Source: Candidatus Nanopelagicales bacterium
GTDB lineage: Bacteria; Actinomycetota; Actinomycetes; S36-B12; UBA10799
Direction: 5' to 3'
NCBI GenBank assembly: GCA_025455985.1
Contig: JALOLM010000021.1
Location: forward strand, 1 to 12,684
Length of the DNA stretch: 12,684 bases
Shown: positions 1 through 7,364 of the stretch, in pieces
Layout: the number at the start of each line of letters is the position of its first letter
Numbering within the stretch: the first letter of the stretch is position 1
The notes under the pieces: model-generated
What the model saw: the letters and a program-made list of their open reading frames with translations, nothing else
Told to the model about the DNA's origin: nothing
Database searches by the model: none
Translations under genes and position numbers: made by a program

Positions 1-2
1 CG

Positions 3-761
3 AAGATCGACGAGCTGATCGAGGAGCAGCGCCGGCTCCGAGGACTTCTGTCGGAACTCAGCGAGGCCCGCCAGTCAGAGCTGGCGCTTCGAGGTCCGTG
101 CGACGATCCCGACATAACCGACTCGGGGCAGTGGTGGATGGGCGGTATACCCAGCCACTGGGAGCAGGTTCGCCTGAAGTTCGTTGCCCGGCTGGAAAGC
201 GGCCACACTCCGACGCGGAGCCGTCCGGAACTGTGGGAGGACTGCACTATCCCCTGGATAAGCCTCAACGACGTTGGACGCCTGTCCGAGTCCGAGTTCG
301 TTACGGAGACCGTCAATCTCATCAGCGACCGTGGCCTCGCCGAATCGTCGGCTCGGATCCTGCCCGCCGGCACGGTCGTCCTCTCACGGGATGCGACGGT
401 CGGACGCTGCGGCGTCATGGCCGTTCCGATGGCCACTTCACAACACTTCGCCGACTGGGTGTGCGGTCCTCGACTCGAGCCCAGGTACCTGTGGTTGCTG
501 TTCCGCACTGCGATGCAGCCGTACTTCGACTCACTGACCGCAGGCTCGACTCTCCGAACGATCGGCGTGCCGGAACTCCGGAGCTTCGTCGTCCCGCTGC
601 CGCCGGTTGCTGAGCAGAAGGAGATCGTTATTGCCGCTGAAGCCGTGCGCCGGCAGGCCGAGGAGTTGGTCGCGGAGATGAGACAGCAAGAAGCCTTGCT
701 CATTGAACGCAAGCAGGCACTCATCACCGCCGTGGTGACCGGCCAACTGGAGGTGGCGTGA
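3..761 (+). CDS. hsdS: Type I restriction-modification specificity subunit HsdS, C-terminal part (5' end outside window)
   Basis: Specificity subunit of a type I R-M complex: it reads the target sequence for the HsdM methylase and HsdR translocase. The frame is open from the first bases, so the gene begins before the window and 252 residues are visible. They start with a helical spacer (KIDELIEEQRRLRGLLSE), which is the central conserved coiled coil between the two target-recognition domains. Next comes the typical opening of the second recognition domain (GGIPSHWEQVRLKFV), then PWISLNDV and the ILPAGTVVLSRDATVG segment. The C-terminus has the family pattern LPPVAEQKEIV, a second long charged helix, and ITAVVTGQLEV. 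The family is usually 400-450 aa, so somewhat more than half is present. An internal ATG at 138 is not the real start, because homologous coding sequence continues upstream of it. The stop overlaps the hsdR start. hsdM is presumably upstream. Confidence 0.93.
   Translation, partial: KIDELIEEQRRLRGLLSELSEARQSELALRGPCDDPDITDSGQWWMGGIPSHWEQVRLKFVARLESGHTPTRSRPELWEDCTIPWISLNDVGRLSESEFVTETVNLISDRGLAESSARILPAGTVVLSRDATVGRCGVMAVPMATSQHFADWVCGPRLEPRYLWLLFRTAMQPYFDSLTAGSTLRTIGVPELRSFVVPLPPVAEQKEIVIAAEAVRRQAEELVAEMRQQEALLIERKQALITAVVTGQLEVA
749..756 (+). promoter_or_regulatory. Ribosome binding site of hsdR inside the hsdS 3' end
   Basis: GGAGGTGG lies just before the ATG at 761 with a normal spacing of 4-7 bases. 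It supports ATG 761 as the hsdR start over the GTG at 758 or the later ATG at 776. The ATG overlaps the hsdS stop TGA (759-761) by one base. Confidence 0.7.
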
Positions 762-3727
762 TGGCCCCGGTCGGGATGAAGGAAGCCAACTTCGAGGCAG
801 AGATCGTCGCCCACCTCACGAATCACGGGGGGTATACCCAGTCTGCGGCCGGTCACTTCAACCCCTCCCTCGGGTTGGACACCTCGGAGCTGTTCGCATT
901 CATTGGCGCGACGCAGGCTGCCAAATGGGATCAGCTCATCAAGAGGTACGGCGGTAACCCCGACACAGCCCAGGCCGGGTTCGCCCAACGTGTCAGCGAT
1001 GAGCTGACCCACCGGGGCACCCTGGACGTGCTGCGCAACGGGGTCAAGGACCAGATGCTTGCTTTCGACCTCGCCGTGTTCGCTCCCGCAACCACGATGA
1101 ACGAGACCCATGCCGCTCGGTACGCGGCCAACCGAGTCACCGTCACGCGGCAGCTGAAGTACTCGGCTCAGCACAACAACACGATCGATCTCGGCCTGCT
1201 CGTGAACGGCATCCCGGTCGCCACCGCTGAGTTGAAGAACCCGCTGACGGGTCAGAACGTCAACCATGCGATGCACCAGTACCGCACCGACCGAGACCCA
1301 GCTGACCCCGTGCTGCGACGCGTCCTGGTCCACTTCGCCGTGGACCCGTACCTGGTCTACATGACCAGCAGGCTCGCCAAGAACGACACGGTGTTCCTAC
1401 CGTTCAACCTCGGCCGCGACGGCGGCAAAGGAAACCCGGCCGTGACCGATGGGTACGCCACCGCGTACCTATGGGAGCACGTCTGGGCGCGCCACACGTG
1501 GCTGGACATCCTCCATAGGTTCATCGCCCGCATCGGAACGGGCAAGGATCCGGCTGTCGTCTTTCCCCGGTTTCACCAGTGGGATGTCGTCACCCGCCTG
1601 GAAGCTGACGCGAAGGCCCACGGACCTGGGCGCCGCTACCTGGTCCAGCACTCCGCAGGGTCGGGTAAGTCCAAGTCCATCTCCTGGCTGGCCCACCGCC
1701 TGTCCAACCTGCACGACGCGGCCGACAACAAGGTGTTCGACAAGACGGTCGTCATCACCGACCGCCGCGTCCTGGACGAGCAACTGCGCGCCGACGTGCA
1801 GGAGTTCGAGAAGGTTAAGGGCACGGTCGTCAGCGTCCTCGGCGATGACCAGTCGAAGTCCGCAGACCTGCTAGCCGCCCTGACCAACCCGGCCGCCAAG
1901 ATCATCGTCACAACCCTTCAGGTCTTCCCGTTCCTCGTGGGACTCGACGTTCCCGACGACGTGGCGGGGCGCTCCTACGCGGTCATCGTGGACGAGGCAC
2001 ATTCCTCCCAGACTGGCGACGCCGCCAATGCCCTGCGGCAGGCGCTCGGGGCCGGGGTGGACCTTCCCGAGGACGTCGATGGGGAGGACGCCATCAACGC
2101 CGTGCTCGCCGCCCGGGGCGTCCAACCGAACCTGTCGTTCTTCGCGTTCACCGCCACCCCGAAGTTCAAGACCATCGAGATATTCGGCACCCGCCAGGCC
2201 GATGGCACCCTCGGCCCGTTCCACCTGTACTCAATGCGGCAGGCGATCGAGGAGGGCTTCATCCTCGACGTCCTGGCCAACTACACCACCTACAAGACGT
2301 ACTTCAAGCTGGCCGTCACCTCCGACAAGGCCGGAGAGCAGCAGGTCGATGCGTCGAAGGCGTCCTCCACACTGCGGCGGATGGTCGTATCCGACCCGGA
2401 CGTCATCGCGCAGAAGGCCGCGATCGTCGTGGAGCACTTCCGCACCCACACCGCGGCCAAGATCGGCGGGGACGCGAAGGCGATGGTCGTGACCGACTCC
2501 CGCCCCGCGGCGGTGAAGTACAAGCGGGCCATCGACGCGTACATCGCCCAGGAGGGCTACACCGACCTGCACACCCTCGTCGCGTTCTCTGGAACCGTCA
2601 ACGACGACGTCGCCGGCCCGGTCACAGAGTCCGGCCTGAACGGGTTCCCGGACACGCAGACCGGAGCCCGATTCAAGGGCCGCGACCCGTACAAGGTGGG
2701 TGACTACCAGGTCCTGATCGTGGCCGAGAAGTTCCAAACCGGCTTCGACGAGCCTCTACTCCACACGATGTTCGTGGACAAGGTCCTCACCGGGCTGAAC
2801 ACCGTCCAGACACTGTCACGGCTCAACCGAACCCACCCGGGCAAGACAGACACGTTCGTCATGGACTTCCGCAACGATGTGGACAACGTCCGCAAGGACT
2901 TCTCCACGTACTTCCAGACAACGACGGCCAGCCCCACCAGCCCGAACGCGTTGACCGACGCACACGACCGCCTCTACGCGGCATGGAACGTCCTCGATAG
3001 CGATGAGGTCGCCACTGTGGTCGCCGCCCACTTCACTAACCAGATCGGTTCCAACCTCGGCGGCGCCTACGCCGCCTTCGCGCCAGCGCTGGCCAGGTTC
3101 GGTGCGCTGGACGATCAACACCAGGCCGACTTTCGCGCCACTCTGAAGTCGTACCTGACGATGTACGCATTCATGTCCCAAGTCCTGCCGTGGGTCGATG
3201 CCGAACTAGAGCGGTCTTACATCTTCGGCAAGGCCCTCGAGCACCTGCTACCTCGGACCGTCACCGGGGCACTCGACTTGGGCGACGATGTCGTGCTCAC
3301 CCATCTGCGCATCGAGGCCACATCGTCCGGTTCGATCGACGTAGACCCAGCGGGCACAGGCCCGGGTTCAGCCAGACCTGGTGAGGGCAAGGGTCACTTG
3401 GCCGACCCACGCTTCGAGAGCCTGGCTCAGATCACAGAAGAGCTCAACAAGCAGTTCGGGCTGAACCTGTCCGACCGGGACCGGCTCACGTTCGCCCAGT
3501 TCGAAGCCACCTGGCTCGACGACCAAGAGCTGCGTGACGTTGCCCACTCGAACGACCTCGATGGGTTCCGGCTGGAGTTCGAGCGGGTATTCAAGGGCAC
3601 CATTCTCGACAACGAGGTCGCCAACAAGGATCTGTACGACCGCATCTACACCGACCCGGCGTTCTCCAAAGCAGTGATGGACTTCTACCTGCTCAAGATG
3701 TACGAGCTGCTTCGAGCAGACCGGTAG
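761..3727 (+). CDS. hsdR: Type I restriction enzyme R subunit HsdR (nuclease and SF2 translocase)
   Basis: Motor and nuclease subunit of a type I restriction complex: it hydrolyses ATP, pulls DNA towards the HsdS-bound site and cuts unmethylated DNA at a distance. The 988-aa protein is full length for the family. The N-terminal PD-(D/E)XK endonuclease domain has D143 (NTIDLGLLVNGIP) and E157-L-K159 (AELKNPL). The SF2 helicase part shows Walker A G300-S-G-K-S304 (HSAGSGKS), the DEAH box D411-H414 followed by SSQ, and motif III T464-A-T466 (FAFTATPK). It continues with QTGFDEPLLHTMFVDK and the motif VI-like QTLSRLNRTHPGK. The C-terminal part is helical and less conserved. It follows hsdS with a one-base stop/start overlap, so the two are co-translated. 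All catalytic motifs are intact, so the subunit is probably functional. Confidence 0.96.
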   Translation: MAPVGMKEANFEAEIVAHLTNHGGYTQSAAGHFNPSLGLDTSELFAFIGATQAAKWDQLIKRYGGNPDTAQAGFAQRVSDELTHRGTLDVLRNGVKDQMLAFDLAVFAPATTMNETHAARYAANRVTVTRQLKYSAQHNNTIDLGLLVNGIPVATAELKNPLTGQNVNHAMHQYRTDRDPADPVLRRVLVHFAVDPYLVYMTSRLAKNDTVFLPFNLGRDGGKGNPAVTDGYATAYLWEHVWARHTWLDILHRFIARIGTGKDPAVVFPRFHQWDVVTRLEADAKAHGPGRRYLVQHSAGSGKSKSISWLAHRLSNLHDAADNKVFDKTVVITDRRVLDEQLRADVQEFEKVKGTVVSVLGDDQSKSADLLAALTNPAAKIIVTTLQVFPFLVGLDVPDDVAGRSYAVIVDEAHSSQTGDAANALRQALGAGVDLPEDVDGEDAINAVLAARGVQPNLSFFAFTATPKFKTIEIFGTRQADGTLGPFHLYSMRQAIEEGFILDVLANYTTYKTYFKLAVTSDKAGEQQVDASKASSTLRRMVVSDPDVIAQKAAIVVEHFRTHTAAKIGGDAKAMVVTDSRPAAVKYKRAIDAYIAQEGYTDLHTLVAFSGTVNDDVAGPVTESGLNGFPDTQTGARFKGRDPYKVGDYQVLIVAEKFQTGFDEPLLHTMFVDKVLTGLNTVQTLSRLNRTHPGKTDTFVMDFRNDVDNVRKDFSTYFQTTTASPTSPNALTDAHDRLYAAWNVLDSDEVATVVAAHFTNQIGSNLGGAYAAFAPALARFGALDDQHQADFRATLKSYLTMYAFMSQVLPWVDAELERSYIFGKALEHLLPRTVTGALDLGDDVVLTHLRIEATSSGSIDVDPAGTGPGSARPGEGKGHLADPRFESLAQITEELNKQFGLNLSDRDRLTFAQFEATWLDDQELRDVAHSNDLDGFRLEFERVFKGTILDNEVANKDLYDRIYTDPAFSKAVMDFYLLKMYELLRADR

Positions 3728-3846
3728 CAGGACCTGGCCGGCGCCTGACCTTGAAGTCGCGGCACGGCTCACTCGCCGGTTACGCGAAACCTGCTGGCTG
3801 CCAATACTCGCCTACGGGACGGTGTAGATCGGACGGACACCCAGGC

Positions 3847-3875
3847 CGCCCCATCGCGCCGCAAGGGGAGGGGCG
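3847..3875. terminator. Weak GC-rich inverted repeat downstream of hsdR
   Basis: CGCCCC at 3847-3852 can pair with GGGGCG at 3870-3875 across a 17-base loop; an alternative CCCC/GGGG pairing lies inside it. There is no T-tract. It is a possible U-less terminator for hsdR and is weakly supported. Confidence 0.25.
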
Positions 3876-3988
3876 CACGACCGTTGCTGGCTCTTCACAG
3901 TGCTCTCTTGTAGATGGCAATCCAGCCCACCCTCTACGCCCGACATGGGGTCCGAGGACCGACTACTCCGTCTGCTGGCTATGACGTC

Positions 3989-4002
3989 CCCCCGCACGGG
4001 GG
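3989..4002. terminator. Short C5/G5 hairpin in convergent spacer
   Basis: CCCCC, a GCAC tetraloop and GGGGG form a compact stable hairpin. No T-run follows on either strand. Its place between two convergent genes suggests a bidirectional transcription stop, but this is inference. Confidence 0.3.
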
Positions 4003-4060
4003 CGGAAGGTTGCTGCTGTCAACTCGGAGTCCAGGAGACCGAGAGGCATCATGCTGGACA

Positions 4061-4086
4061 CCTTCGCGCGATCCGAGCGCGCAAGG
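4061..4086. terminator. Hairpin beyond the stop of the XRE-peptidase gene
   Basis: CCTT and GCGCG on the left pair with CGCGC and AAGG on the right, with one bulged C (4065) and a 7-base loop. It lies 36 bp beyond the stop of the minus-strand XRE-ImmA gene. With nine paired bases it is the longest stem in the spacer. It lacks a T-tract, as is common for proposed terminators in high-GC actinobacteria. Confidence 0.4.
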
Positions 4087-4122
4087 GGGCTTCCCGGAAA
4101 GTGCTGCTCAGCGACCGTTGAC

Positions 4123-5295
4123 CTACTCTGGCTTGCGCCGGTCGCTCATCGAGATCACGTTGGAGTCCCTGTCCCCGATGAGACTCACCCTGGCGTAAGT
4201 GCTTAAGAACCCCCTGGGTAAGTCCGTCAGCGATTCGATGTCCGTGGGGGTGAGTCGCAGTCTATCGGTGACATCGTCGGCGGTCTGGGCTCCTTGTTCC
4301 AGGATCAGCTCAAGCGAGCGGCGCAGCATACGTGGGGTCTCAGGTTCCATGGTGTCGTCGTGCGGCTCTGCGGTGCGCCACTTCCGTCGGCTCATCCCGA
4401 TCCAGAGCCTCTTCTGCGTCTCCTCGCTGATGTAGCCACCGTACTTGGCCTGCATGATCATCATTGCGATGGAGGTCTTCCACTTCGGCTTGAGCGAGCG
4501 CATGACGTCGAGGTTCGCTGCGAACAGGTCTTCACCGAAGGCCGCGAGCGGCAGGAGGAACGAAGAGGCGAATCGGTGCGCCTGCTGTTCGATGCGCTTG
4601 TGATGGTCAGGGTGCTGGAATCCGTCTTGCCGAACCTGGCCATGAAGCAGAACATGTCCGAGCTCGTGGGCTGCGTCGAATCTCCATCGCGCAGGTGTGC
4701 CCTTATCGGTTCCAATGAAGATGACCGGTCTGGTTCCATCATGTGTCGAGACTCCGTCCAGGGTCTCGGCCCCGAGCGGGCCGCGAGCCACGACGACGCC
4801 CTGGTTCTCGAGGAGCAGCACCACGTTGGCGATAGGGCCTTCGCCAAGGCGCCAGTAGCGTCGTACCTCATCGGCAACTAGGTCGATGTCTGGATCGGAG
4901 ATGAGCATGGGATCGTCCGGCAGCTCGAACCGTGGCAGGTTCGTCTCGGGAAGAGCCACAAACTCTTCAACGTAGGCGACGATGTCGCGCACCCAGTTCA
5001 ACCGGCTATCAGCACGACGGCGTGCTGTCTTGGTCGCTGAGCTCATCGACCGGTAATAGATCGTGTGCTCCTGCGGATCGCGTGCTGGCTGAAGGAAGAA
5101 GGCTTCGGGCAGGTTGGCTGCAACTGCGATCTTGGCCAGGACCTCCGGGCCGGGGGAGTTGCGGTCGGCCTCGTACTGGTAGATCGCTTGGGTCGAGACG
5201 CCGGCGAGTTCGGCCATGCTGATAACCGAGAGTGCACGGGACTCTCGGGCCTCCCTCAATCTGGCCCCTGAGAATCCGGGCGTCCCTGACCTCAT
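4123..5295 (-). CDS. XRE-family HTH regulator fused to ImmA/IrrE (M78-type) metallopeptidase
   Basis: Two-domain protein of 390 aa. Residues about 7-65 form a Cro/C1-type helix-turn-helix (ARLREARESRALSVISMAELAGVSTQAIYQYEADRNSPGPEVLAKIA, read in two parts around residue 30). Residues about 155-250 form the ImmA/IrrE zinc peptidase: HELGH at H210-H214 gives two zinc ligands and the catalytic glutamate, and E236 in IEQQAHRFASSFLLP is the probable third ligand. The last 130 residues are a helical tail. Known relatives, such as ImmA of ICEBs1 and IrrE/DdrO pairs, cleave a repressor to switch on mobile-element or stress genes; here HTH and peptidase share one chain. Start ATG 5295 overlaps the upstream gene's stop (ATGA), so the pair is coupled; an upstream in-frame start would run into that gene. 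The substrate is unknown. It could also be the antitoxin-like half of a two-gene module. Confidence 0.9.
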   Translation of the reverse strand: MRSGTPGFSGARLREARESRALSVISMAELAGVSTQAIYQYEADRNSPGPEVLAKIAVAANLPEAFFLQPARDPQEHTIYYRSMSSATKTARRRADSRLNWVRDIVAYVEEFVALPETNLPRFELPDDPMLISDPDIDLVADEVRRYWRLGEGPIANVVLLLENQGVVVARGPLGAETLDGVSTHDGTRPVIFIGTDKGTPARWRFDAAHELGHVLLHGQVRQDGFQHPDHHKRIEQQAHRFASSFLLPLAAFGEDLFAANLDVMRSLKPKWKTSIAMMIMQAKYGGYISEETQKRLWIGMSRRKWRTAEPHDDTMEPETPRMLRRSLELILEQGAQTADDVTDRLRLTPTDIESLTDLPRGFLSTYARVSLIGDRDSNVISMSDRRKPE

Positions 5296-5942
5296 CCGAA
5301 GAGCCGGCGGGAGCTGTAGATGTAGCGGATCTTCGCCTCGGTGTCCCATTCCTGAGGCATGTAGGCCTCCATCACGGCTGGGAACCTGTCGAACAGGTTG
5401 ATCTCGTGCAGGTAGGTCTCGAGGCCCGCGGCGGGGAACGCAAGGTAGGCCGAACCGGGCAATCTGCCGTACTTGTCCTGGTCTTGCGGCGCAGCCCAGG
5501 CGCTGCGGCTGTGCAGAAGAAGGGTGTACAGGGGGGGCTCGTCGGCCGGGGTGTCCCCAGGCTCATCCCAAAGGTAGAGCGGGTTGTCCTCGGCCAGCGA
5601 GAGTCGAAACTCTGAGGGGTCGACCAAGCCGCAGGGAGTCTGGACTGAGCTGGCCGTCAATACGATCGGTCCGTTGCGGACTTCGGTGTGGAACCACCCC
5701 GAGCCGGGCGATCGGACCGCGGTCGCAGCGATGCCGCTGCGCTCGGCCGCATCCCGGATGTACCCCTCAAGTTTCGCCCGTCGAACGTAGGGCAGCAGGT
5801 TGGTGGCCTCGCTGGCGGAGTACTCGCTGCGCACGTCCTCGAAGGAGACCTGGTGCGCGGTGAATACTGCGCGCAACAGTCGCTCCAGGAATGTGTCGGG
5901 CAGGTACTGCTGGACCAGCGCGTCCATCTCTTGAACGTCCAT
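5292..5942 (-). CDS. Hypothetical protein, first gene of the XRE-peptidase operon
   Basis: Unrecognised 216-aa protein. No signal peptide, membrane segment or catalytic motif is evident. The N-terminal 70 residues look helical (MDALVQQYLPDTFLERLLRAVF, then PYVRRAKLEGYIRDAAERSG). A beta-rich middle follows (GWFHTEVRNGPIVLTASSV) and then an aromatic-rich C-terminal half (NPLYLWDE, PPLYTLLLHSRSAW, YLAFPAAGL, IRYIYSSRRLFG). The start at 5942 is chosen because GAGGAG lies 8 bases before it; the frame stays open 66 bp further upstream without a good ribosome site. The stop overlaps the ATG of the XRE-ImmA gene by 4 bp, so the two products are probably made in fixed ratio and may interact. It could be the substrate, ligand sensor or toxin partner of the peptidase. 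None of these roles is shown by the sequence. Confidence 0.8.
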   Translation of the reverse strand: MDVQEMDALVQQYLPDTFLERLLRAVFTAHQVSFEDVRSEYSASEATNLLPYVRRAKLEGYIRDAAERSGIAATAVRSPGSGWFHTEVRNGPIVLTASSVQTPCGLVDPSEFRLSLAEDNPLYLWDEPGDTPADEPPLYTLLLHSRSAWAAPQDQDKYGRLPGSAYLAFPAAGLETYLHEINLFDRFPAVMEAYMPQEWDTEAKIRYIYSSRRLFG

Positions 5943-5950
5943 GAGGGCGG

Positions 5951-5956
5951 CTCCTC
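5951..5956 (-). promoter_or_regulatory. Ribosome binding site deciding the start at 5942
   Basis: On the minus strand GAGGAG precedes the ATG by 8 bases. It supports the shorter 216-aa product over the 238-aa open frame. Confidence 0.65.
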
Positions 5957-5961
5957 GTTCG

Positions 5962-6008
5962 GCTACACTTCCTGTAGCAAAGAGTACACTGAGTGGTCGA
6001 TACACCAA
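5962..6008. promoter_or_regulatory. Divergent promoter/operator region with repeated elements
   Basis: Between the minus-strand start (5942) and the plus-strand start (6084) lies the only control region shared by the two gene pairs. A possible minus-strand promoter is TTGGTG (complement of 6003-6008), 16 bases, then TACTCT (complement of 5981-5986). Two direct copies of TACACT lie at 5964-5969 and 5985-5990, 21 bp apart (two helical turns). An inverted repeat GCTAC/GTAGC spans 5962-5978. Spacing of this kind suits a dimeric XRE regulator, the obvious candidate being the downstream XRE-ImmA product. Promoter boxes were judged by eye and may be chance. Confidence 0.35.
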
Positions 6009-6083
6009 GTAATGAGCACTCTCGGGCGTTTCTCTACAAGCCGACTTCGGTTACGGAGTCCGGGGACGGGTCGCTGTCGTGTG

Positions 6084-7364
6084 ATGGAGAGCTTTGACGA
6101 AGGGCTGCGGTGCCAGGATGTGCACTCAGGCCTGCGCAATGTCGACCCGAACTCGCCGCTGCTGGGGTCGCTGAATGACACGCGCATCGTGGGCATGGCT
6201 GCGACAGTCTGCGGCCTGATCCGCGGGCGTGATGTCATCGAGGATGCCCAAGCGCTCATGGTTGTGGCGGCCCACCAGCTGGACGTGAGCATGCTCGCAT
6301 TCAACGAGGTCATCGGACTGCTCGAGGGCGCCGCCTTCATCGAAGGCGTGCAACGGCGAGGCGGCAAGATCACCGCGTTCACCGAGAGCGTCCCCTACTA
6401 CGATGACCTGTACATCTCCCTGGGCCAAGCCTGGCGCAGTCGCACACCGACCGAGCTCGAGCAGCAGGTCATCTTGGTCGTTGACGGGCTTGCCCAAGCT
6501 CCCATGCCGCTGGAGTCTCTGGCGAGGACCCTGGGGCTCGATGAGGCAGCGTTGCCACAGCTGCGTGAAGTCGCGGAAGGTGCTGGGCTCATGCAGACGC
6601 TGCGCACCATTGACGGCGACATCGCCTACTCGCCCTTCTTCGGGTTCGAGAACCCCCAGGTCCTCAGCGACCTAGTTGCCACGCATGGCGGCGACCAGCT
6701 CATCACCGAGTTCGCCGCCGTCCGAGCTACCCAGGGGCTGGCGATCAGGCCTGACACCTTCCCGTTACTGACCCAGGCCGTGGCAGGCGGTCTGCTGGTG
6801 GCGCCGACGGTGAAGCTCCCCGATGGCACCATGCAGGCCTTCGCCGCACTCCCGTACGTCGCCGATCGGCACCTGCTGACGGCGCGCAAGCCGGTTTTGG
6901 ACAAGGCGTTGGCGGTTCTGGCATGCCTGCGGTGCGCGGAGAGCTTCGGCGGCTACAGCAACCTCGAGCCAGCCGGCCTGATCAACGTGATAGACAAACT
7001 GCTCGACCCCAACCGCGGCTTTCTCAACCCGAACAGCGCCCATCGCCGCCAGTATGAGCTGATGCGAAATGCCGGGCTCATCGTCTTCGCCCCCGACTTG
7101 ATTCCCGGTGGTCGATGGGTGACTCCGAAGTTCATCGACACCGAGGACAACCGCGATGCCCTTCGCCTGGCTCGCGACATGCTGACTCATGGCGAACTGG
7201 TCGCGCAGCGGGTCGACGACAGTCTCGCCAGGGCTGCGCTTGAGACAGGAAAGGCCTACACGGCACCGATGCAGACCACCCACCGCATCCGGCAAAGCGT
7301 GGCCCCTTCGCCGAAACAGTTCGAGAAGATCTTCGAGGCGGCCATGGGAATGAGGGCACTGTGA
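6084..7364 (+). CDS. Hypothetical protein with possible winged-helix domains, partner of the downstream nuclease
   Basis: Unrecognised 426-aa protein, cytosolic by composition, with no membrane segment or signal peptide. Two stretches have a winged-helix-like layout. Residues about 56-104 run through VSMLAFNEVIGLLEGAAFIEG and RRGGKITAFTESVP. Residues about 125-190 run through LEQQVILVVDGLAQAPMPLESLARTLGLDEAALPQLREVAEGAGLM and end in AYSPFFGFENP; I read this as helices, a turn, a recognition helix and a wing. Residues 220-370 form a further mixed region (FAALPYVADRHLLT, QYELMRNAGLIVFAP, WVTPKFI). No nuclease or NTPase motif is visible. ATG 6084 (or GTG 6081 directly before it) is chosen because upstream codons to 6012 (MSTLGRFSTSRLRLRSPG) look non-coding; the ribosome site is weak. 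The stop overlaps the nuclease gene (GTGA), so it may supply DNA binding or regulation to that protein. Confidence 0.8.
   Translation: MESFDEGLRCQDVHSGLRNVDPNSPLLGSLNDTRIVGMAATVCGLIRGRDVIEDAQALMVVAAHQLDVSMLAFNEVIGLLEGAAFIEGVQRRGGKITAFTESVPYYDDLYISLGQAWRSRTPTELEQQVILVVDGLAQAPMPLESLARTLGLDEAALPQLREVAEGAGLMQTLRTIDGDIAYSPFFGFENPQVLSDLVATHGGDQLITEFAAVRATQGLAIRPDTFPLLTQAVAGGLLVAPTVKLPDGTMQAFAALPYVADRHLLTARKPVLDKALAVLACLRCAESFGGYSNLEPAGLINVIDKLLDPNRGFLNPNSAHRRQYELMRNAGLIVFAPDLIPGGRWVTPKFIDTEDNRDALRLARDMLTHGELVAQRVDDSLARAALETGKAYTAPMQTTHRIRQSVAPSPKQFEKIFEAAMGMRAL

Larger units (their letters stand above)
3728..4122. other. Convergent intergenic spacer with hairpins, no credible gene
   Basis: These 395 bp separate the ends of hsdR (+) and the XRE-peptidase gene (-). 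Short open frames here have poor composition, no ribosome binding site and no recognisable protein. The spacer holds several short GC-rich inverted repeats (separate entries), as expected where two transcripts converge. I found no tRNA-like or attachment-site pattern by eye. Confidence 0.6.

Noticed and set aside
98..613. 171-aa open frame overlapping hsdS
   Set aside because: Arg/Pro-rich shadow of hsdS in another frame; no ribosome site and no recognisable protein features.
144..841. Exact 11-bp repeat GGTATACCCAG at 144-154 (hsdS) and 831-841 (hsdR), containing the palindrome GGTATACC
   Set aside because: Both copies lie inside well-supported coding sequence in different frames (GIPS and GYTQ). 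Two copies of 11 bp in 12.7 kb can arise by chance.
4294..4881. 195-aa plus-strand open frame opposite the XRE-ImmA gene
   Set aside because: Antisense shadow of a gene with intact HELGH and HTH motifs.
5688..6083. N-terminal extension of the 426-aa protein up to 5688
   Set aside because: It would run antisense through the 5292-5942 gene and its promoter region; the translated extension does not look like protein.
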